Numbered from the stretch's first letter, positions 33,408 to 43,665 are shown. The stretch is DNA of 64,000 bases from Chryseobacterium sp. ON_d1 (GCF_006829085.1 NZ_BJTC01000002.1:186001-250000); one strand, 5' to 3'. Translations and numbers: made by a program. The notes: generated from the sequence alone by a model not told the origin.

Positions 33408-35354
33408 ATGAATTCTGTTAAGACCTACACGCTTTTCACCGATCATGATGTGTATCTTTTTAAAGAAGGTAGGCATTATAAGCTGTATGGTAAATTTGGC
33501 GCACATTCAGCAGAAAAAGATGGAGTGAAAGGAGTGTACTTTTCTGTGTGGGCACCTAACGCAAAGAAAGTTTCCGTGATCGGAAATTTCAACAACTGGA
33601 ATCACAAAGATCATATTCTGTTTCCAAGATGGGACGAGTCAGGGATTTGGGAAGGATTTATCGAAGGATTAACCTGGGGTACTTTATATAAATATGCTAT
33701 TGAAACACAAAGTGGCGAAATTCTGGAAAAAAGTGATCCTTATGCATTGAGCTGGGAGCAGAATATTCAGGCGGCTTCTCTGGTTTCTACAACCTGGTAT
33801 GAGTGGAATGATCAGGAATGGATGAACCAACGCTGGGAGAAGAACAGACTGGAAGCCCCTATATCTGTCTATGAGCTGCATCTGGGTTCGTGGGTAAGAG
33901 ACGGAGAGTATCCTGATCGTTTTCTGAATTATCGCGATATTGCCAAAAAACTGGTTCCTTATATAAAAGAAATGGGTTTTACTCATGTAGAGTTTATGCC
34001 CGTGATGGAATATCCATATGAACCTAGCTGGGGATATCAGATTACCGGTTTTTATGCTGCTACATCACGTTTTGGCTCACCGCAGGATCTGATGTTTCTG
34101 ATTGATGAACTTCATAATAATGAAATAGGTGTTATCCTGGACTGGGTTCCGTCCCATTTTCCAGGAGATGCCAATGGTCTTCACCGTTTTGATGGTACTT
34201 ATCTTTATGAGCATGAAGATCCGAGAAAAGGCTTTCATCCCGACTGGAAATCACATATTTTTAATTATGGAAGGAATGAAGTTAAATCTTTTCTGATTTC
34301 AAATGCGATGTTCTGGCTGGACCGTTACCATGCTGACGGATTGCGAGTGGATGCGGTAACCTCTATGCTTCATCTGGATTATTCAAGAAATGAAGGCGAA
34401 TGGGAGCCTAATATTTATGGTGAAAATGTGAATCTGGAAGCTAAAGCTTTTCTGCAGGAATTTAATACTGCTGTTTACAAGGAATTCGGAGATAATATCA
34501 TAACCATTGCCGAGGAAAGCTCGGATTTTCCTATGCTTACAAAGCCTGTTCATGACGGTGGCGTAGGTTTTGGTATGAAATGGATGATGGGGTGGATGCA
34601 TGATACCCTGGATTATTTCAAGGAAGATTTTGTTAACAGGAAATTCCATCATCATAAACTTACGTTTGCATCCATGTATATGTATAATGAAAATTATATG
34701 ATGCCTTTATCACATGATGAGGTGGTACACGGAAAAGCAAGTCTTATTTATAAAATGAAAGGGGACGAATGGCAGAAATTTGCCAATCTCCGTACCTTAT
34801 ATGTATATATGTTTACCCATCCGGGAGCCAAGCTGCTTTTTATGGGAGATGAATTCGGGCAGACCAGCGAATGGAATTTTACCAGAAGTCTCGACTGGCA
34901 TTTACTGAAATATCCTGTCCATAAAGGAATGCAGGAGCTTGTTAAAGATATGAATCACCTTTACAGATCAGAAACTGCTTTTTATGAAAATCAGTTTGAC
35001 AGGAGTGGTTTTGAGTGGGTGGAAGCAGATGATCTTGAAAATTCAGTATACGTTTATCTGAGAAAAGGTAAAAAGAGAGACGATGTTGTGATGGTAGTTT
35101 TAAATCTGGCTCCGAAAGTATTGGATTATAAAATAGGAATCCCTGCAGGCACCCACTGGGAAGTTATTTTTAATTCTGATGATAAAAAATACTGCGGAAG
35201 CGGGGTAGAACCTGAAATACTGGAAGAAAAGCATGAGGAATGGAGAGGACATCAGAAATCAATGACTGTAAAAATTCCTCCGCTTGCCGGGATTATTTTA
35301 AAACAGAAAAAAGATAGAAAGTATAAATTACACAGAATTAAACACAAGAGATAA
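33408..35354 (+). CDS. glgB: 1,4-alpha-glucan branching enzyme
   Basis: 648 residues from ATG 33408 (the preceding TTG is not needed). The N-terminal CBM48 is at ~20-115 (FSVWAPNAKKVSVIGNFNNW). The GH13 barrel follows with catalytic Asp315 in DGLRVDAVTSM, Glu369 in TIAEESSDFP and the third acid in LSHDEVVHGK. The C-terminal beta domain completes the family layout. It transfers alpha-1,4 chains to alpha-1,6 branches in glycogen. The glgA ATG lies 3 bases past its stop, so the operon is tightly coupled. Length is slightly short for bacterial GlgB because the extra N1 domain is absent. Confidence 0.97.
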   Translation: MNSVKTYTLFTDHDVYLFKEGRHYKLYGKFGAHSAEKDGVKGVYFSVWAPNAKKVSVIGNFNNWNHKDHILFPRWDESGIWEGFIEGLTWGTLYKYAIETQSGEILEKSDPYALSWEQNIQAASLVSTTWYEWNDQEWMNQRWEKNRLEAPISVYELHLGSWVRDGEYPDRFLNYRDIAKKLVPYIKEMGFTHVEFMPVMEYPYEPSWGYQITGFYAATSRFGSPQDLMFLIDELHNNEIGVILDWVPSHFPGDANGLHRFDGTYLYEHEDPRKGFHPDWKSHIFNYGRNEVKSFLISNAMFWLDRYHADGLRVDAVTSMLHLDYSRNEGEWEPNIYGENVNLEAKAFLQEFNTAVYKEFGDNIITIAEESSDFPMLTKPVHDGGVGFGMKWMMGWMHDTLDYFKEDFVNRKFHHHKLTFASMYMYNENYMMPLSHDEVVHGKASLIYKMKGDEWQKFANLRTLYVYMFTHPGAKLLFMGDEFGQTSEWNFTRSLDWHLLKYPVHKGMQELVKDMNHLYRSETAFYENQFDRSGFEWVEADDLENSVYVYLRKGKKRDDVVMVVLNLAPKVLDYKIGIPAGTHWEVIFNSDDKKYCGSGVEPEILEEKHEEWRGHQKSMTVKIPPLAGIILKQKKDRKYKLHRIKHKR

Positions 35355-35357
35355 AGA

Positions 35358-36764
35358 ATGGTTGTTTATCATTTAAGTACAGAATGTTATCCTGTCGCAA
35401 AAGTTGGGGGTCTTGCAGATGTAGTTGGAGCGCTTCCAAAATATCAGAATAAAATAAAAGGAGTAGAAGCCAAAGTGGTAATGCCATGGTACAACAAATC
35501 CTTTGTATATGATCATGAATTTGATCTGGTTTTTGATGGGTTTATTCATCAGGGAGCCAATATGCTTCAGGTTCAGGTGATGAAAGAAAAGACAAATGTC
35601 CTGGGATTTGAGCTGTATATGGTAAAAATCCCTGGGTTACTGGACAGAGACAATCCTTATGGATATGAAGATGAAAGTTTTCAGTTTCTGGCTTTTCAGC
35701 ATGGAGTTCTCCACTGGCTGAGCGCAATGGAAATCCGTCCGGATGTATTACACTGTCATGATTATCATACCGGATTCGTTCCTTTTATGATAGAAAACTG
35801 TTGGGAATTCAGGTTTTTAAAAGGGGTAAAGACTATAGGTACTATTCATAACGGAGAATACCAGGGAATGATGAGCTGGAGTATGGCGAATTATATGCCT
35901 CCTTTTGATGCTTACAAATGGGGACTGATGGACTGGAACGGGCTTATGAATCCTCTGGCAAGCATGATTAAATGTGCTGATGCCTTTACAACTGTTTCTG
36001 AAGGATACCTGGAAGAACTGTTTATCAGTTTCCGCGGATTGGAAAGTCTTGTTCGTCAGGAATTCGGGAAAGCCTATGGCATCATCAACGGTATTGACAC
36101 CGAAGTCTGGAATCCGGAAACCGATCCGATGCTGGATTTTAACTTTAACCGTAAAAATGCAGTGACTCAAAAAAAGAAGAATAAAGAAAAACTGTGTAAA
36201 GAATATGGGTTGAAGCCTGAGCTTCCCCTTTTTGCTTTCATTGGAAGGTTCGCAACAGAAAAAGGAGCAGATCTGCTGCCGGATGTTGTATGGAGAAGTA
36301 TTAAGCAGAGTTATGGTGCCTTAAACATCATGATTCTCGGCTCCGGAAATGTGTATATTGAAAATAAACTGAAAGAGTACGACTATACGTATACCAATTT
36401 TGCATTGGATCTGGGGTATAAAGAACATCTTTCCCATAAAATTTATGCATCGGCAGATTTCCTTCTGATGCCGTCAAGAGTAGAGCCCTGCGGACTGAAT
36501 CAGATGTATTCCATGAGATATGGGACAGTCCCTGTGGTAAGATATACGGGAGGATTAAAAGATACAGTAGAAGATATATCAACCGGCGGAGCAGGACTGA
36601 ACTATACTTATCCGGGAGTGGATGATGTTGTACATGCTATGAACAGGGCCTTGGCAATCTATAATCAGGAAGGTGTGATGGAAGATCTTATTCATGCCAA
36701 CATGAATTTTGATTTTTCATGGGAGAAATCTGCGGAAAAATACATAGCTTTATATAATAGCTGA
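35358..36764 (+). CDS. glgA: Glycogen synthase (GT5)
   Basis: 468 residues. The ADP-glucose-binding N-terminal motif is AKVGGLADVVGALPKY. The C-terminal domain has FIGRFATEKGADLLPDVV, PSRVEPCGLNQMYSMRYGT and VRYTGGLKDTVED, the conserved E-P-C-G-L nucleotide-sugar loop. GIINGIDTEVWNPETD is the typical linker sequence. It elongates alpha-1,4-glucan from ADP-glucose in the cytosol. It starts 3 bases after glgB and precedes glgC by 97 bases, which together form a complete glycogen-synthesis operon. No glycogen phosphorylase is in the window. Confidence 0.97.
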   Translation: MVVYHLSTECYPVAKVGGLADVVGALPKYQNKIKGVEAKVVMPWYNKSFVYDHEFDLVFDGFIHQGANMLQVQVMKEKTNVLGFELYMVKIPGLLDRDNPYGYEDESFQFLAFQHGVLHWLSAMEIRPDVLHCHDYHTGFVPFMIENCWEFRFLKGVKTIGTIHNGEYQGMMSWSMANYMPPFDAYKWGLMDWNGLMNPLASMIKCADAFTTVSEGYLEELFISFRGLESLVRQEFGKAYGIINGIDTEVWNPETDPMLDFNFNRKNAVTQKKKNKEKLCKEYGLKPELPLFAFIGRFATEKGADLLPDVVWRSIKQSYGALNIMILGSGNVYIENKLKEYDYTYTNFALDLGYKEHLSHKIYASADFLLMPSRVEPCGLNQMYSMRYGTVPVVRYTGGLKDTVEDISTGGAGLNYTYPGVDDVVHAMNRALAIYNQEGVMEDLIHANMNFDFSWEKSAEKYIALYNS

Positions 36765-36861
36765 TCGGGCTCTAAATATGAAAATAAACCATGCTTTAAA
36801 ACAGCTGTAAACACTAAGAACAAAAACAGTAAACTTAATAAAATAAAAACGCAAGATATTT

Positions 36862-38130
36862 ATGAATCGAAATGTAATCTCCATAGTGTTAGGAGGAGGC
36901 AGAGGAACAAGATTATTCCCGTTAACGTATACCAGATCAAAGCCGGCTGTACCGATTGCAGGAAAATACAGGCTGGTGGATATTCCTATATCAAACTGTC
37001 TGAATTCAGGGCTGAACAAGATTCTGGTGCTGACGCAGTTTAATTCTGCTTCTCTCAATTCGCATATCAAGAATTCTTATCATTTTGATATCTTCAGCAA
37101 AGGATTTGTTGATATTCTGGCAGCTGAACAGAATGTTGAAAATGACAGCTGGTATCAGGGAACTGCAGATGCCGTACGCCAGTCGATGAAGCATCTTGAA
37201 AAATATGATTATGACTATATTCTTATTCTTTCAGGAGACCAGCTCTATCAGATGGATTTCAGGGAAATGCTTGACTTCCATATTGAAAATGGGGGAGACC
37301 TTACCATTGCAACGATTCCTGTGAATGCAAAAGACGCCACAGGCTTCGGGATCTTGAAATCCGATGATGAAGGAAATATTACCTCTTTCTATGAAAAACC
37401 GGATTTTGATATGCTGGGAGGTCTGAAATCTGAAGTTTCAGAAGAAAATAAACATGCAGGGAAAGAATTTCTGGCTTCAATGGGAATTTACATTTTCACT
37501 AAGAATATTCTTAAAAAGATGTTTGAAGAAGGAGCCGGTGATGATTTCGGAAAAGATATCATTCCGAGTTCCATAGGAAAATATAAGACCTTAAGCTATC
37601 AGTATGAAGGGTACTGGACCGATATCGGAACCATAGAATCTTTCTACGAAGCGAATCTTGACCTTTGTCTGGATTTACCGCAGTTCAACCTTTTCTCTTC
37701 ATCGCCTATCTATACAAGGGCAAGGATGCTTCCGCCGTCAAAAATCAACGGTTCCTATGTAAGCAAGGCTGTTTTTGGCGATGGATGTATTATTATGGCG
37801 GATAAAATTGAAAATTCAGTGATTGGAAACAGGACGAGAATTGATAAAGGAAGTACCATTGTGAATTCCTATGTTATGGGGGCGGATTTCTACCAGAATA
37901 CAACAGAAATTGTCCTGAATGACAGAGGCGGGCGTCCTAATATGGGAATCGGAAAATACTGCTATATAGAAAAAGCAATTCTTGATAAAAACTGTTACAT
38001 TGGTGACAATGTAAAAATCATCGGAGGGAAGCATATTCCGGATGGTGACTATGGAACCTATTCTGTTCAGGATGGGATTGTAGTTGTGAAGAAAGGTGCT
38101 GTCATTGCCCCGGGAACACATATAGGATAG
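36862..38130 (+). CDS. glgC: Glucose-1-phosphate adenylyltransferase (ADP-glucose pyrophosphorylase)
   Basis: 422 residues. The nucleotidyltransferase start ISIVLGGGRGTRLFPLT is here SIVLGGGRGTRLFPLT and is followed by RSKPAVPIAGKYRLVDIPIS. QGTADAVRQSMKHLEKYD and GDQLYQMDF line the active site, and FYEKPDF binds the sugar phosphate. The C-terminal left-handed beta-helix is seen in GDGCIIMADKIENSVIG and YIEKAILDKNCYIGDN. The enzyme makes ADP-glucose for GlgA and is usually the allosterically controlled step. It closes the glg operon. Confidence 0.97.
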   Translation: MNRNVISIVLGGGRGTRLFPLTYTRSKPAVPIAGKYRLVDIPISNCLNSGLNKILVLTQFNSASLNSHIKNSYHFDIFSKGFVDILAAEQNVENDSWYQGTADAVRQSMKHLEKYDYDYILILSGDQLYQMDFREMLDFHIENGGDLTIATIPVNAKDATGFGILKSDDEGNITSFYEKPDFDMLGGLKSEVSEENKHAGKEFLASMGIYIFTKNILKKMFEEGAGDDFGKDIIPSSIGKYKTLSYQYEGYWTDIGTIESFYEANLDLCLDLPQFNLFSSSPIYTRARMLPPSKINGSYVSKAVFGDGCIIMADKIENSVIGNRTRIDKGSTIVNSYVMGADFYQNTTEIVLNDRGGRPNMGIGKYCYIEKAILDKNCYIGDNVKIIGGKHIPDGDYGTYSVQDGIVVVKKGAVIAPGTHIG

Positions 38131-38136
38131 AAGAAA

Positions 38137-38304
38137 GGAAGCTGGGTGCTGGAAGATGGAAGCTATTGAAGGACGGAGTAGCACTAGAAGTCTTATCATG
38201 TAAATTGAGATTTATTAGATAAGATGAAATGTTTTAAATTAGAAAACTGTTAGTGATCATCCACCAAATAGTGACTTCCAGCTTCGTACATCCCGCTTCC
38301 GGCC
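38137..38304. repeat. Imperfect palindromic repeat, GCTGGAAGnTGGAAG family
   Basis: The left arm 38137-38164 contains GTGCTGGAAGATGGAAGCT. The right arm 38274-38304 contains ACTTCCAGCTTC and CGCTTCCGGCC. They are inverted degenerate copies with ~110 non-coding bases between, located after glgC. Confidence 0.6.
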
Positions 38305-38353
38305 CTTAACAAGGTTAATTATTGTTAAACATATCATTGGAGTGATCAGCATA

Positions 38354-38384
38354 TTGTTCACTCTTTTTATTTGTATTATTTTTG
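38354..38384 (+). promoter_or_regulatory. Full -33/-7 promoter abutting the SRPBCC gene
   Basis: TTG at 38354-38356, a 20-base spacer and TATTTTTG at 38377-38384 match the Bacteroidetes housekeeping promoter. The chosen ATG is only 4 bases further, so the mRNA should be leaderless. Confidence 0.7.
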
Positions 38385-38388
38385 TGCG

Positions 38389-39429
38389 ATGCGTATTTTT
38401 AAAATCTTAGCGGTAATCATTATTCTTTTGGGAGGAGCTTATGCTGCTTCCATGTATTATTTTGTAGATGAAAGTAAAAACTTTACGATTGAAAAAGAGA
38501 TCGATTATCCGGTGGATAAGGTTTTTTCGCAGTTTAATAACCTTCAGAATTTTACAAGATGGAACAATTTTTTTACCAGCTCACCGTCTATAGATATTGA
38601 TTATTATACGCCATATGAAGGGCAGGGAAGCGCCATCAGCTACGTAGATTCTAAAAATGATACCGATGGGGAAATGTTTATCAGGTATGAAAACCTTAAT
38701 AAGACGCTGAAATATCAGCTCTTTGAGGATGAAAATGAAAACCCGACATTGGTAGATGTTAAATTTAAGCCTGTTTCTGCAGAAAAAACAAAAATAATCT
38801 GGTACGTGCATACCCCGAAACTGCCTGTCTGGAAAAGAGTGGAAAACTTCTGGACTGAAGATCGTTTTGCTGAAAATATCAATAAAAGTATGGTGAATCT
38901 TAAAAACTCTTTAGGGAATAAAGTGGAAAAAGATAACCAGATGGCCGCCATTAAATATGACAGTCTTATGGTAGAAAATGAAGAAGAAAAGCTTTTATTG
39001 GGAATCAATGTAAGTACATCAAACAAAAAGGATGCGCTTTATAAAAATATCGTGATGAATTATAATAAAGTCTATAATTTTGTGACGATGGACCTTGGAA
39101 AAAGAGAGGATGAATTCGGATATCCGGTTCTGATCACCGATGCTGATAATTATAAAGACAAGGAGGTTTCTTATTTCCTCGGAATTCCACTTTCTAAGAA
39201 AGTTGGAGTATCTGACAATAATTTCAATTTTAGGTCTGTAAATCCGTCCCAAAATTACGTGATTTACTACAAAGGAAACTACGAGGGACGAATTCGGGCT
39301 ATTCAGCAGCTTATTCAGAAAGCCAAAAAAGACGAGATGCGCTTCGGAGATATCCGCCAGACCTTTATTGAACGTCCGATGGACGGACAGGAGGTGAATG
39401 TTAAGCTCTCATTATCAGTGTATAAATGA
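38389..39429 (+). CDS. SRPBCC (START-like) and GyrI-like effector-binding protein, membrane anchored
   Basis: 346 residues from ATG 38389; an upstream TTG lies within the promoter. An N-terminal hydrophobic segment (ILAVIIILLGGAYAASMYYF) is an uncleaved anchor or signal. Residues ~35-175 form an SRPBCC/polyketide-cyclase-like lipid-binding fold (IDYPVDKVFSQFNNLQNF, RWNNFFTS). The C-terminal ~150 residues resemble a GyrI-like effector-binding domain (YKGNYEGRIRAIQQLIQKAK). It probably binds a hydrophobic ligand in the periplasm or at the membrane. No catalytic residues are evident. It is monocistronic. Confidence 0.8.
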   Translation: MRIFKILAVIIILLGGAYAASMYYFVDESKNFTIEKEIDYPVDKVFSQFNNLQNFTRWNNFFTSSPSIDIDYYTPYEGQGSAISYVDSKNDTDGEMFIRYENLNKTLKYQLFEDENENPTLVDVKFKPVSAEKTKIIWYVHTPKLPVWKRVENFWTEDRFAENINKSMVNLKNSLGNKVEKDNQMAAIKYDSLMVENEEEKLLLGINVSTSNKKDALYKNIVMNYNKVYNFVTMDLGKREDEFGYPVLITDADNYKDKEVSYFLGIPLSKKVGVSDNNFNFRSVNPSQNYVIYYKGNYEGRIRAIQQLIQKAKKDEMRFGDIRQTFIERPMDGQEVNVKLSLSVYK

Positions 39430-39499
39430 TTTTTTTTTAATAATTTTTTTCTTAAGTTTTTTTAACGGTTTCAGACTGTTCTAAGTCGGTTTTTTTTAT

Positions 39500-39507
39500 T
39501 AAATTTG
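39500..39507 (+). promoter_or_regulatory. -7 promoter element (TAAATTTG) for sucA
   Basis: A perfect TAnnTTTG, 47 bases before the sucA ATG. The -33 is weak. Confidence 0.55.
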
Positions 39508-39554
39508 AAGATTAATTCTACAAATAAATTTTAATAAATAGATAAACTGTAATA

Positions 39555-42371
39555 ATGGACAGATTTTCATTCCTAAACGCAGCTCATTCTCAGTTAATTG
39601 AGGATTTATACCAACAGTACTTAAAATTCCCGGACTCTCTAGAACCATCATGGAAAGCTTTCTTTCAAGGCTTCGATTTTGCTTTAGAGAACTACGGAGA
39701 TGACGATAACACTCAATTTATTCAGGCTTCGGCCAGCGCTGCCCCGGCAGTACAACAACAGATTTCTCAGGCAGTATCCAACGGAGAAGTTCCTGAGCAT
39801 ATCAAGAAAGAATTTAAAGTAGTAAACCTTATTGAGGCTTACAGAACGAGAGGGCACCTTTTCACAAAAACTAACCCGGTTAGAGAAAGAAGACACTATA
39901 CCCCTACTTTAGACATCGAAAATTTCGGTCTGTCTAAAGAAGATTTAAATACAAAATTCAACTGTGCTGTAGAAACAGGAATGAAAGAGCCTGCTACCTT
40001 GGCAGATCTTATCAAGCATCTTGAAAATATCTACTGTGATTCAATCGGAGTAGAATATATGCACATCAACAACGTTGAAGAAAAGGATTTCATCAAAAGA
40101 TGGCTTCAGGTCAATGAAAATCATCCAAACCTTTCTGCAAACGAAAAAACAGAAATCTTATTAAAATTAAATCAGGCGGTAGCTTTTGAAAACTACCTTC
40201 ACACAAAATTTGTAGGACAGAAAAGATTCTCATTAGAAGGAGGTGAAACATTAATCCCGGCTTTAGACCAGCTGATCTCAAGATCTTCTCAGTTAGGAGT
40301 AGATGAAGTGGTGTTGGGAATGGCTCACAGAGGAAGACTTAATGTTCTTACCAACATTTTCGGGAAATCTTACAAGCAGATCTTCTCAGAATTTGAAGGA
40401 AAAGAATTCGAAGAAGATGTATTCTCAGGTGACGTTAAATATCACTTAGGATCATCGAAAAAAATCAAAACGGCTTCAGGGGAAGAAGTTTGCATTAACC
40501 TTACTCCGAACCCGTCTCACCTTGAGACAGTTGCTGCTTTGGTAGAAGGGATCTGCCGTGCAAAAGTAGACGATAAATACAAAGATTACTCTAAAGTATT
40601 GCCAATCATCATTCACGGTGACGGTGCTATTGCCGGACAGGGGATTGCTTACGAGGTTGCTCAGATGATGACTTTGGAAGGATACAGAACAGGAGGTACC
40701 GTTCATATCGTTGTTAACAACCAGGTTTCATTTACAACCAACTACATGGATGCAAGATCTTCAACCTACTGTACAGACATTGCAAAAGTTACAGAATCTC
40801 CTGTAATGCACGTAAATGCTGATGATGCTGAAGCGGTAGTTCATGCGATCCATTTTGCAGCTGATTTCAGAGCAAAATTCGGTAAAGATGTTTATATCGA
40901 CCTTTTAGGATACAGAAAATATGGTCACAACGAAGGTGATGAGCCAAGATTTACTCAGCCTAATCTATACAAAACCATTTCGAAACACCCGAATCCAAGA
41001 GAGATTTATAAAGATAAATTATTGAAAGACAGCATTACTTCCAATGATGTAATCGCTAAAATGGAAACGGAGTTCAAAGCTCTTTTAGATAAAGATTTTG
41101 ATGCATCTAAAGAGATTGAGAAAAACGTAATGGATGTGTTTATGGCTGAAGATTGGGTAAATTATCCTATCGGAAAAAGAGGTGCTGTTCAGTTACCGGT
41201 AGATACAAAATATGATCTTGCGAAACTGAAGGAACTGGCGATTAAGATGTCAACACTTCCGGCTGATAAAAAGTTCATCAATAAAATTACAAGACTTTTC
41301 GAAAACCGTATCAAAGCTATTGAAGGAGACTCATTAGACTGGGCATTAGGAGAGTGGTTAGCTTATGCAACTCTTCTTGTAGAAGGTCACAATGTTAGAA
41401 TTTCCGGGGAAGATGTGGAAAGAGGAACATTCTCTCACAGACATGCTGTTGTAAAAACTGAAGATACAGAAGAAGAGTATATCCCGTTAAGACATGTATC
41501 TGAAAGCAGATTTGATGTATTCAACTCTCACCTTTCAGAATATGGTGTTTTAGGTTTCGACTATGGATATGCAATGGCTTCTCCAAATACATTAACCATA
41601 TGGGAAGCTCAGTTTGGGGATTTCGTGAACGGTGCCCAGATTATTGTAGACCAGTATCTGGCAGCTGCAGAAGAAAAATGGAAAATCCAGGACGGGTTGG
41701 TGATGTTATTGCCTCACGGTTCAGAAGGGCAGGGAGCAGAGCACTCTTCAGCAAGACTGGAAAGATTCCTTACCCTGTGTGCTAATGAAAACATGGTAGT
41801 AGCCAATATTACCTCACCTGCCAACTACTTCCACTTATTGAGAAGACAGTTGAAATGGTCATTCAGAAAACCATTGATCGTAATGAGCCCTAAATCTTTG
41901 TTGAGACACCCTAAAGTAGTTTCTCCACTTGAAGATTTTGCAAATGGTGCATTCCAACCGGTATTAGACGATCCGGCTGCAGATCCTAAAAAAGTAGAAA
42001 AATTAGTTCTTTGTTCAGGTAAACTGTACTTTGAATTATTAGCGAAGAAAGAAGAACTGAACTGTGAAAATATTGCATTAGTAAGATTTGAACAGTTATA
42101 TCCGCTTCAGACAGACGCTATTGAAGCGATTTTCAACAAATATGAAAACAGAAAACAACTGGTGTGGGCTCAGGAAGAACCTGAAAATATGGGAGCATGG
42201 TCTTATATCCTGAGAAACTTCAGAGATACAGGAATCCAGGTAGTTGCTCCGGTACCAAGCGGTGCACCAGCTCCAGGTAGCCATAAAATGTTTGAGAAAA
42301 ACCAAAATGCAGTGATCAACAGAGTTTTCGACAGAGATGATGCTCCTGCAAAAAGACCCGTTACCGCTTAA
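39555..42371 (+). CDS. sucA: 2-oxoglutarate dehydrogenase E1 (thiamine-dependent)
   Basis: 938 residues, the standard length. The N-terminal segment FLNAAHSQLIEDLYQQYLKF is the E2-contacting arm. VVLGMAHRGRLNVLTNI, GDGAIAGQGIAYEVAQM and the thiamine-diphosphate region around HIVVNNQVSFTTN identify it. LLPHGSEGQGAEHSSARLE and LIVMSPKSLLRHP are conserved in the C-terminal half. It decarboxylates 2-oxoglutarate and succinylates the lipoyl group of SucB in the TCA cycle. It is followed by sucB after 40 bases, a typical operon. The E3 subunit is not in this window. Confidence 0.98.
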   Translation: MDRFSFLNAAHSQLIEDLYQQYLKFPDSLEPSWKAFFQGFDFALENYGDDDNTQFIQASASAAPAVQQQISQAVSNGEVPEHIKKEFKVVNLIEAYRTRGHLFTKTNPVRERRHYTPTLDIENFGLSKEDLNTKFNCAVETGMKEPATLADLIKHLENIYCDSIGVEYMHINNVEEKDFIKRWLQVNENHPNLSANEKTEILLKLNQAVAFENYLHTKFVGQKRFSLEGGETLIPALDQLISRSSQLGVDEVVLGMAHRGRLNVLTNIFGKSYKQIFSEFEGKEFEEDVFSGDVKYHLGSSKKIKTASGEEVCINLTPNPSHLETVAALVEGICRAKVDDKYKDYSKVLPIIIHGDGAIAGQGIAYEVAQMMTLEGYRTGGTVHIVVNNQVSFTTNYMDARSSTYCTDIAKVTESPVMHVNADDAEAVVHAIHFAADFRAKFGKDVYIDLLGYRKYGHNEGDEPRFTQPNLYKTISKHPNPREIYKDKLLKDSITSNDVIAKMETEFKALLDKDFDASKEIEKNVMDVFMAEDWVNYPIGKRGAVQLPVDTKYDLAKLKELAIKMSTLPADKKFINKITRLFENRIKAIEGDSLDWALGEWLAYATLLVEGHNVRISGEDVERGTFSHRHAVVKTEDTEEEYIPLRHVSESRFDVFNSHLSEYGVLGFDYGYAMASPNTLTIWEAQFGDFVNGAQIIVDQYLAAAEEKWKIQDGLVMLLPHGSEGQGAEHSSARLERFLTLCANENMVVANITSPANYFHLLRRQLKWSFRKPLIVMSPKSLLRHPKVVSPLEDFANGAFQPVLDDPAADPKKVEKLVLCSGKLYFELLAKKEELNCENIALVRFEQLYPLQTDAIEAIFNKYENRKQLVWAQEEPENMGAWSYILRNFRDTGIQVVAPVPSGAPAPGSHKMFEKNQNAVINRVFDRDDAPAKRPVTA

Positions 42372-42411
42372 TTTAAAATAATAATCAATTAAAAAATAAA
42401 AAATACTCGAT

Positions 42412-43665
42412 ATGTCAGTTTTAGAAATGAAAGTTCCTTCACCAGGCGAATCAATTACAGAAGTTGAAATTGCAACTTGGCTTGTAAAAGATGGTGATTA
42501 TGTAGAAAAAGATCAACCTATCGCCGAAGTGGATTCAGATAAAGCAACTCTTGAATTGCCTGCAGAACAGAGTGGTATAATCACTTTAAAAGCAGAGGAA
42601 GGTGATGTAGTACAAGTAGGTCAGGTAGTTTGTTTAATTGATATGGACGCTGCCAAGCCAGAAGGTGCTGCACCTGCTGCTGAAGCTCCAAAACAGGAAG
42701 AAGCTCCGAAAGCTGCCGAACCTGCTAAACAGGAAGCTCCAAAACCAGCCGCTCCGGTAGCTGCACCACAAACTTATGCAACAGGAGCTCCATCTCCGGC
42801 TGCTAAGAAAATCCTTGACGAAAAAGGAATGGATGCTGCACAGGTTTCAGGAACAGGAAGAGACGGGAGAATTACTAAAACTGATGCTGAATTAGCTGCA
42901 GTACCTGCACTAGGAGGAAGCCCTCTTACGGCAACTGGGTCTAGATCTACTACGACTACTAAACTTTCAGTTTTAAGAAGAAAAATCGCTCAGAGATTAG
43001 TTTCTGTGAAGAATGAAACAGCTATGTTGACTACTTTCAATGAAGTTGACATGTCTGAAATCTTCAGGCTGAGAAAGCAATATAAAGAAGAATTCGCTCA
43101 GAAACACGGCGTTGGACTTGGTTTCATGTCTTTCTTTACAAAAGCAGTTACAAGAGCATTACAAATGTACCCGGATGTAAATGCATCTATTGATGGCGAT
43201 TTCAAAGTAAACTATGATTTCTGTGATATTTCAATTGCAGTTTCAGGTCCTAAAGGATTAATGGTTCCTGTATTGAGAAATGCAGAAAACATGTCTTTCA
43301 GTGCTGTAGAAGCCAACATCAAAGATCTTGCTACAAAAGTAAGAGACGGTAAAATTACTGTTGATGAAATGACTGGAGGTACTTTCACGATTACAAACGG
43401 TGGTACTTTCGGATCTATGATGTCTACACCGATCATCAACCCTCCACAATCTGCAATCCTTGGAATGCACAACATCATCCAGAGACCGGTTGCTGTTGAC
43501 GGACAGGTTGTAATCAGACCAATGATGTATGTGGCAATGTCTTATGATCACAGAATTATCGACGGAAAAGAGTCTGTAGGATTCCTTGTGGCGGTAAAAG
43601 AAGCGATCGATAATCCTGTTGGAATTTTAATGGGAGGTGACGAAAGAAAAGGCCTTGGATTATAG
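42412..43665 (+). CDS. sucB: 2-oxoglutarate dehydrogenase E2, dihydrolipoyl succinyltransferase
   Basis: 417 residues. One lipoyl domain carries the attachment Lys44 in [10 protein letters not shown]. An Ala/Pro/Lys/Glu-rich flexible linker ([20 protein letters not shown]) leads to the peripheral-subunit-binding domain ([19 protein letters not shown]). The C-terminal catalytic domain ends with [17 protein letters not shown], which contains the catalytic His and Asp. It forms the multimeric core of the complex and accepts succinyl groups from SucA. Transcription ends at a strong terminator. Confidence 0.98.
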   Translation: MSVLEMKVPSPGESITEVEIATWLVKDGDYVEKDQPIAEVDSDKATLELPAEQSGIITLKAEEGDVVQVGQVVCLIDMDAAKPEGAAPAAEAPKQEEAPKAAEPAKQEAPKPAAPVAAPQTYATGAPSPAAKKILDEKGMDAAQVSGTGRDGRITKTDAELAAVPALGGSPLTATGSRSTTTTKLSVLRRKIAQRLVSVKNETAMLTTFNEVDMSEIFRLRKQYKEEFAQKHGVGLGFMSFFTKAVTRALQMYPDVNASIDGDFKVNYDFCDISIAVSGPKGLMVPVLRNAENMSFSAVEANIKDLATKVRDGKITVDEMTGGTFTITNGGTFGSMMSTPIINPPQSAILGMHNIIQRPVAVDGQVVIRPMMYVAMSYDHRIIDGKESVGFLVAVKEAIDNPVGILMGGDERKGLGL

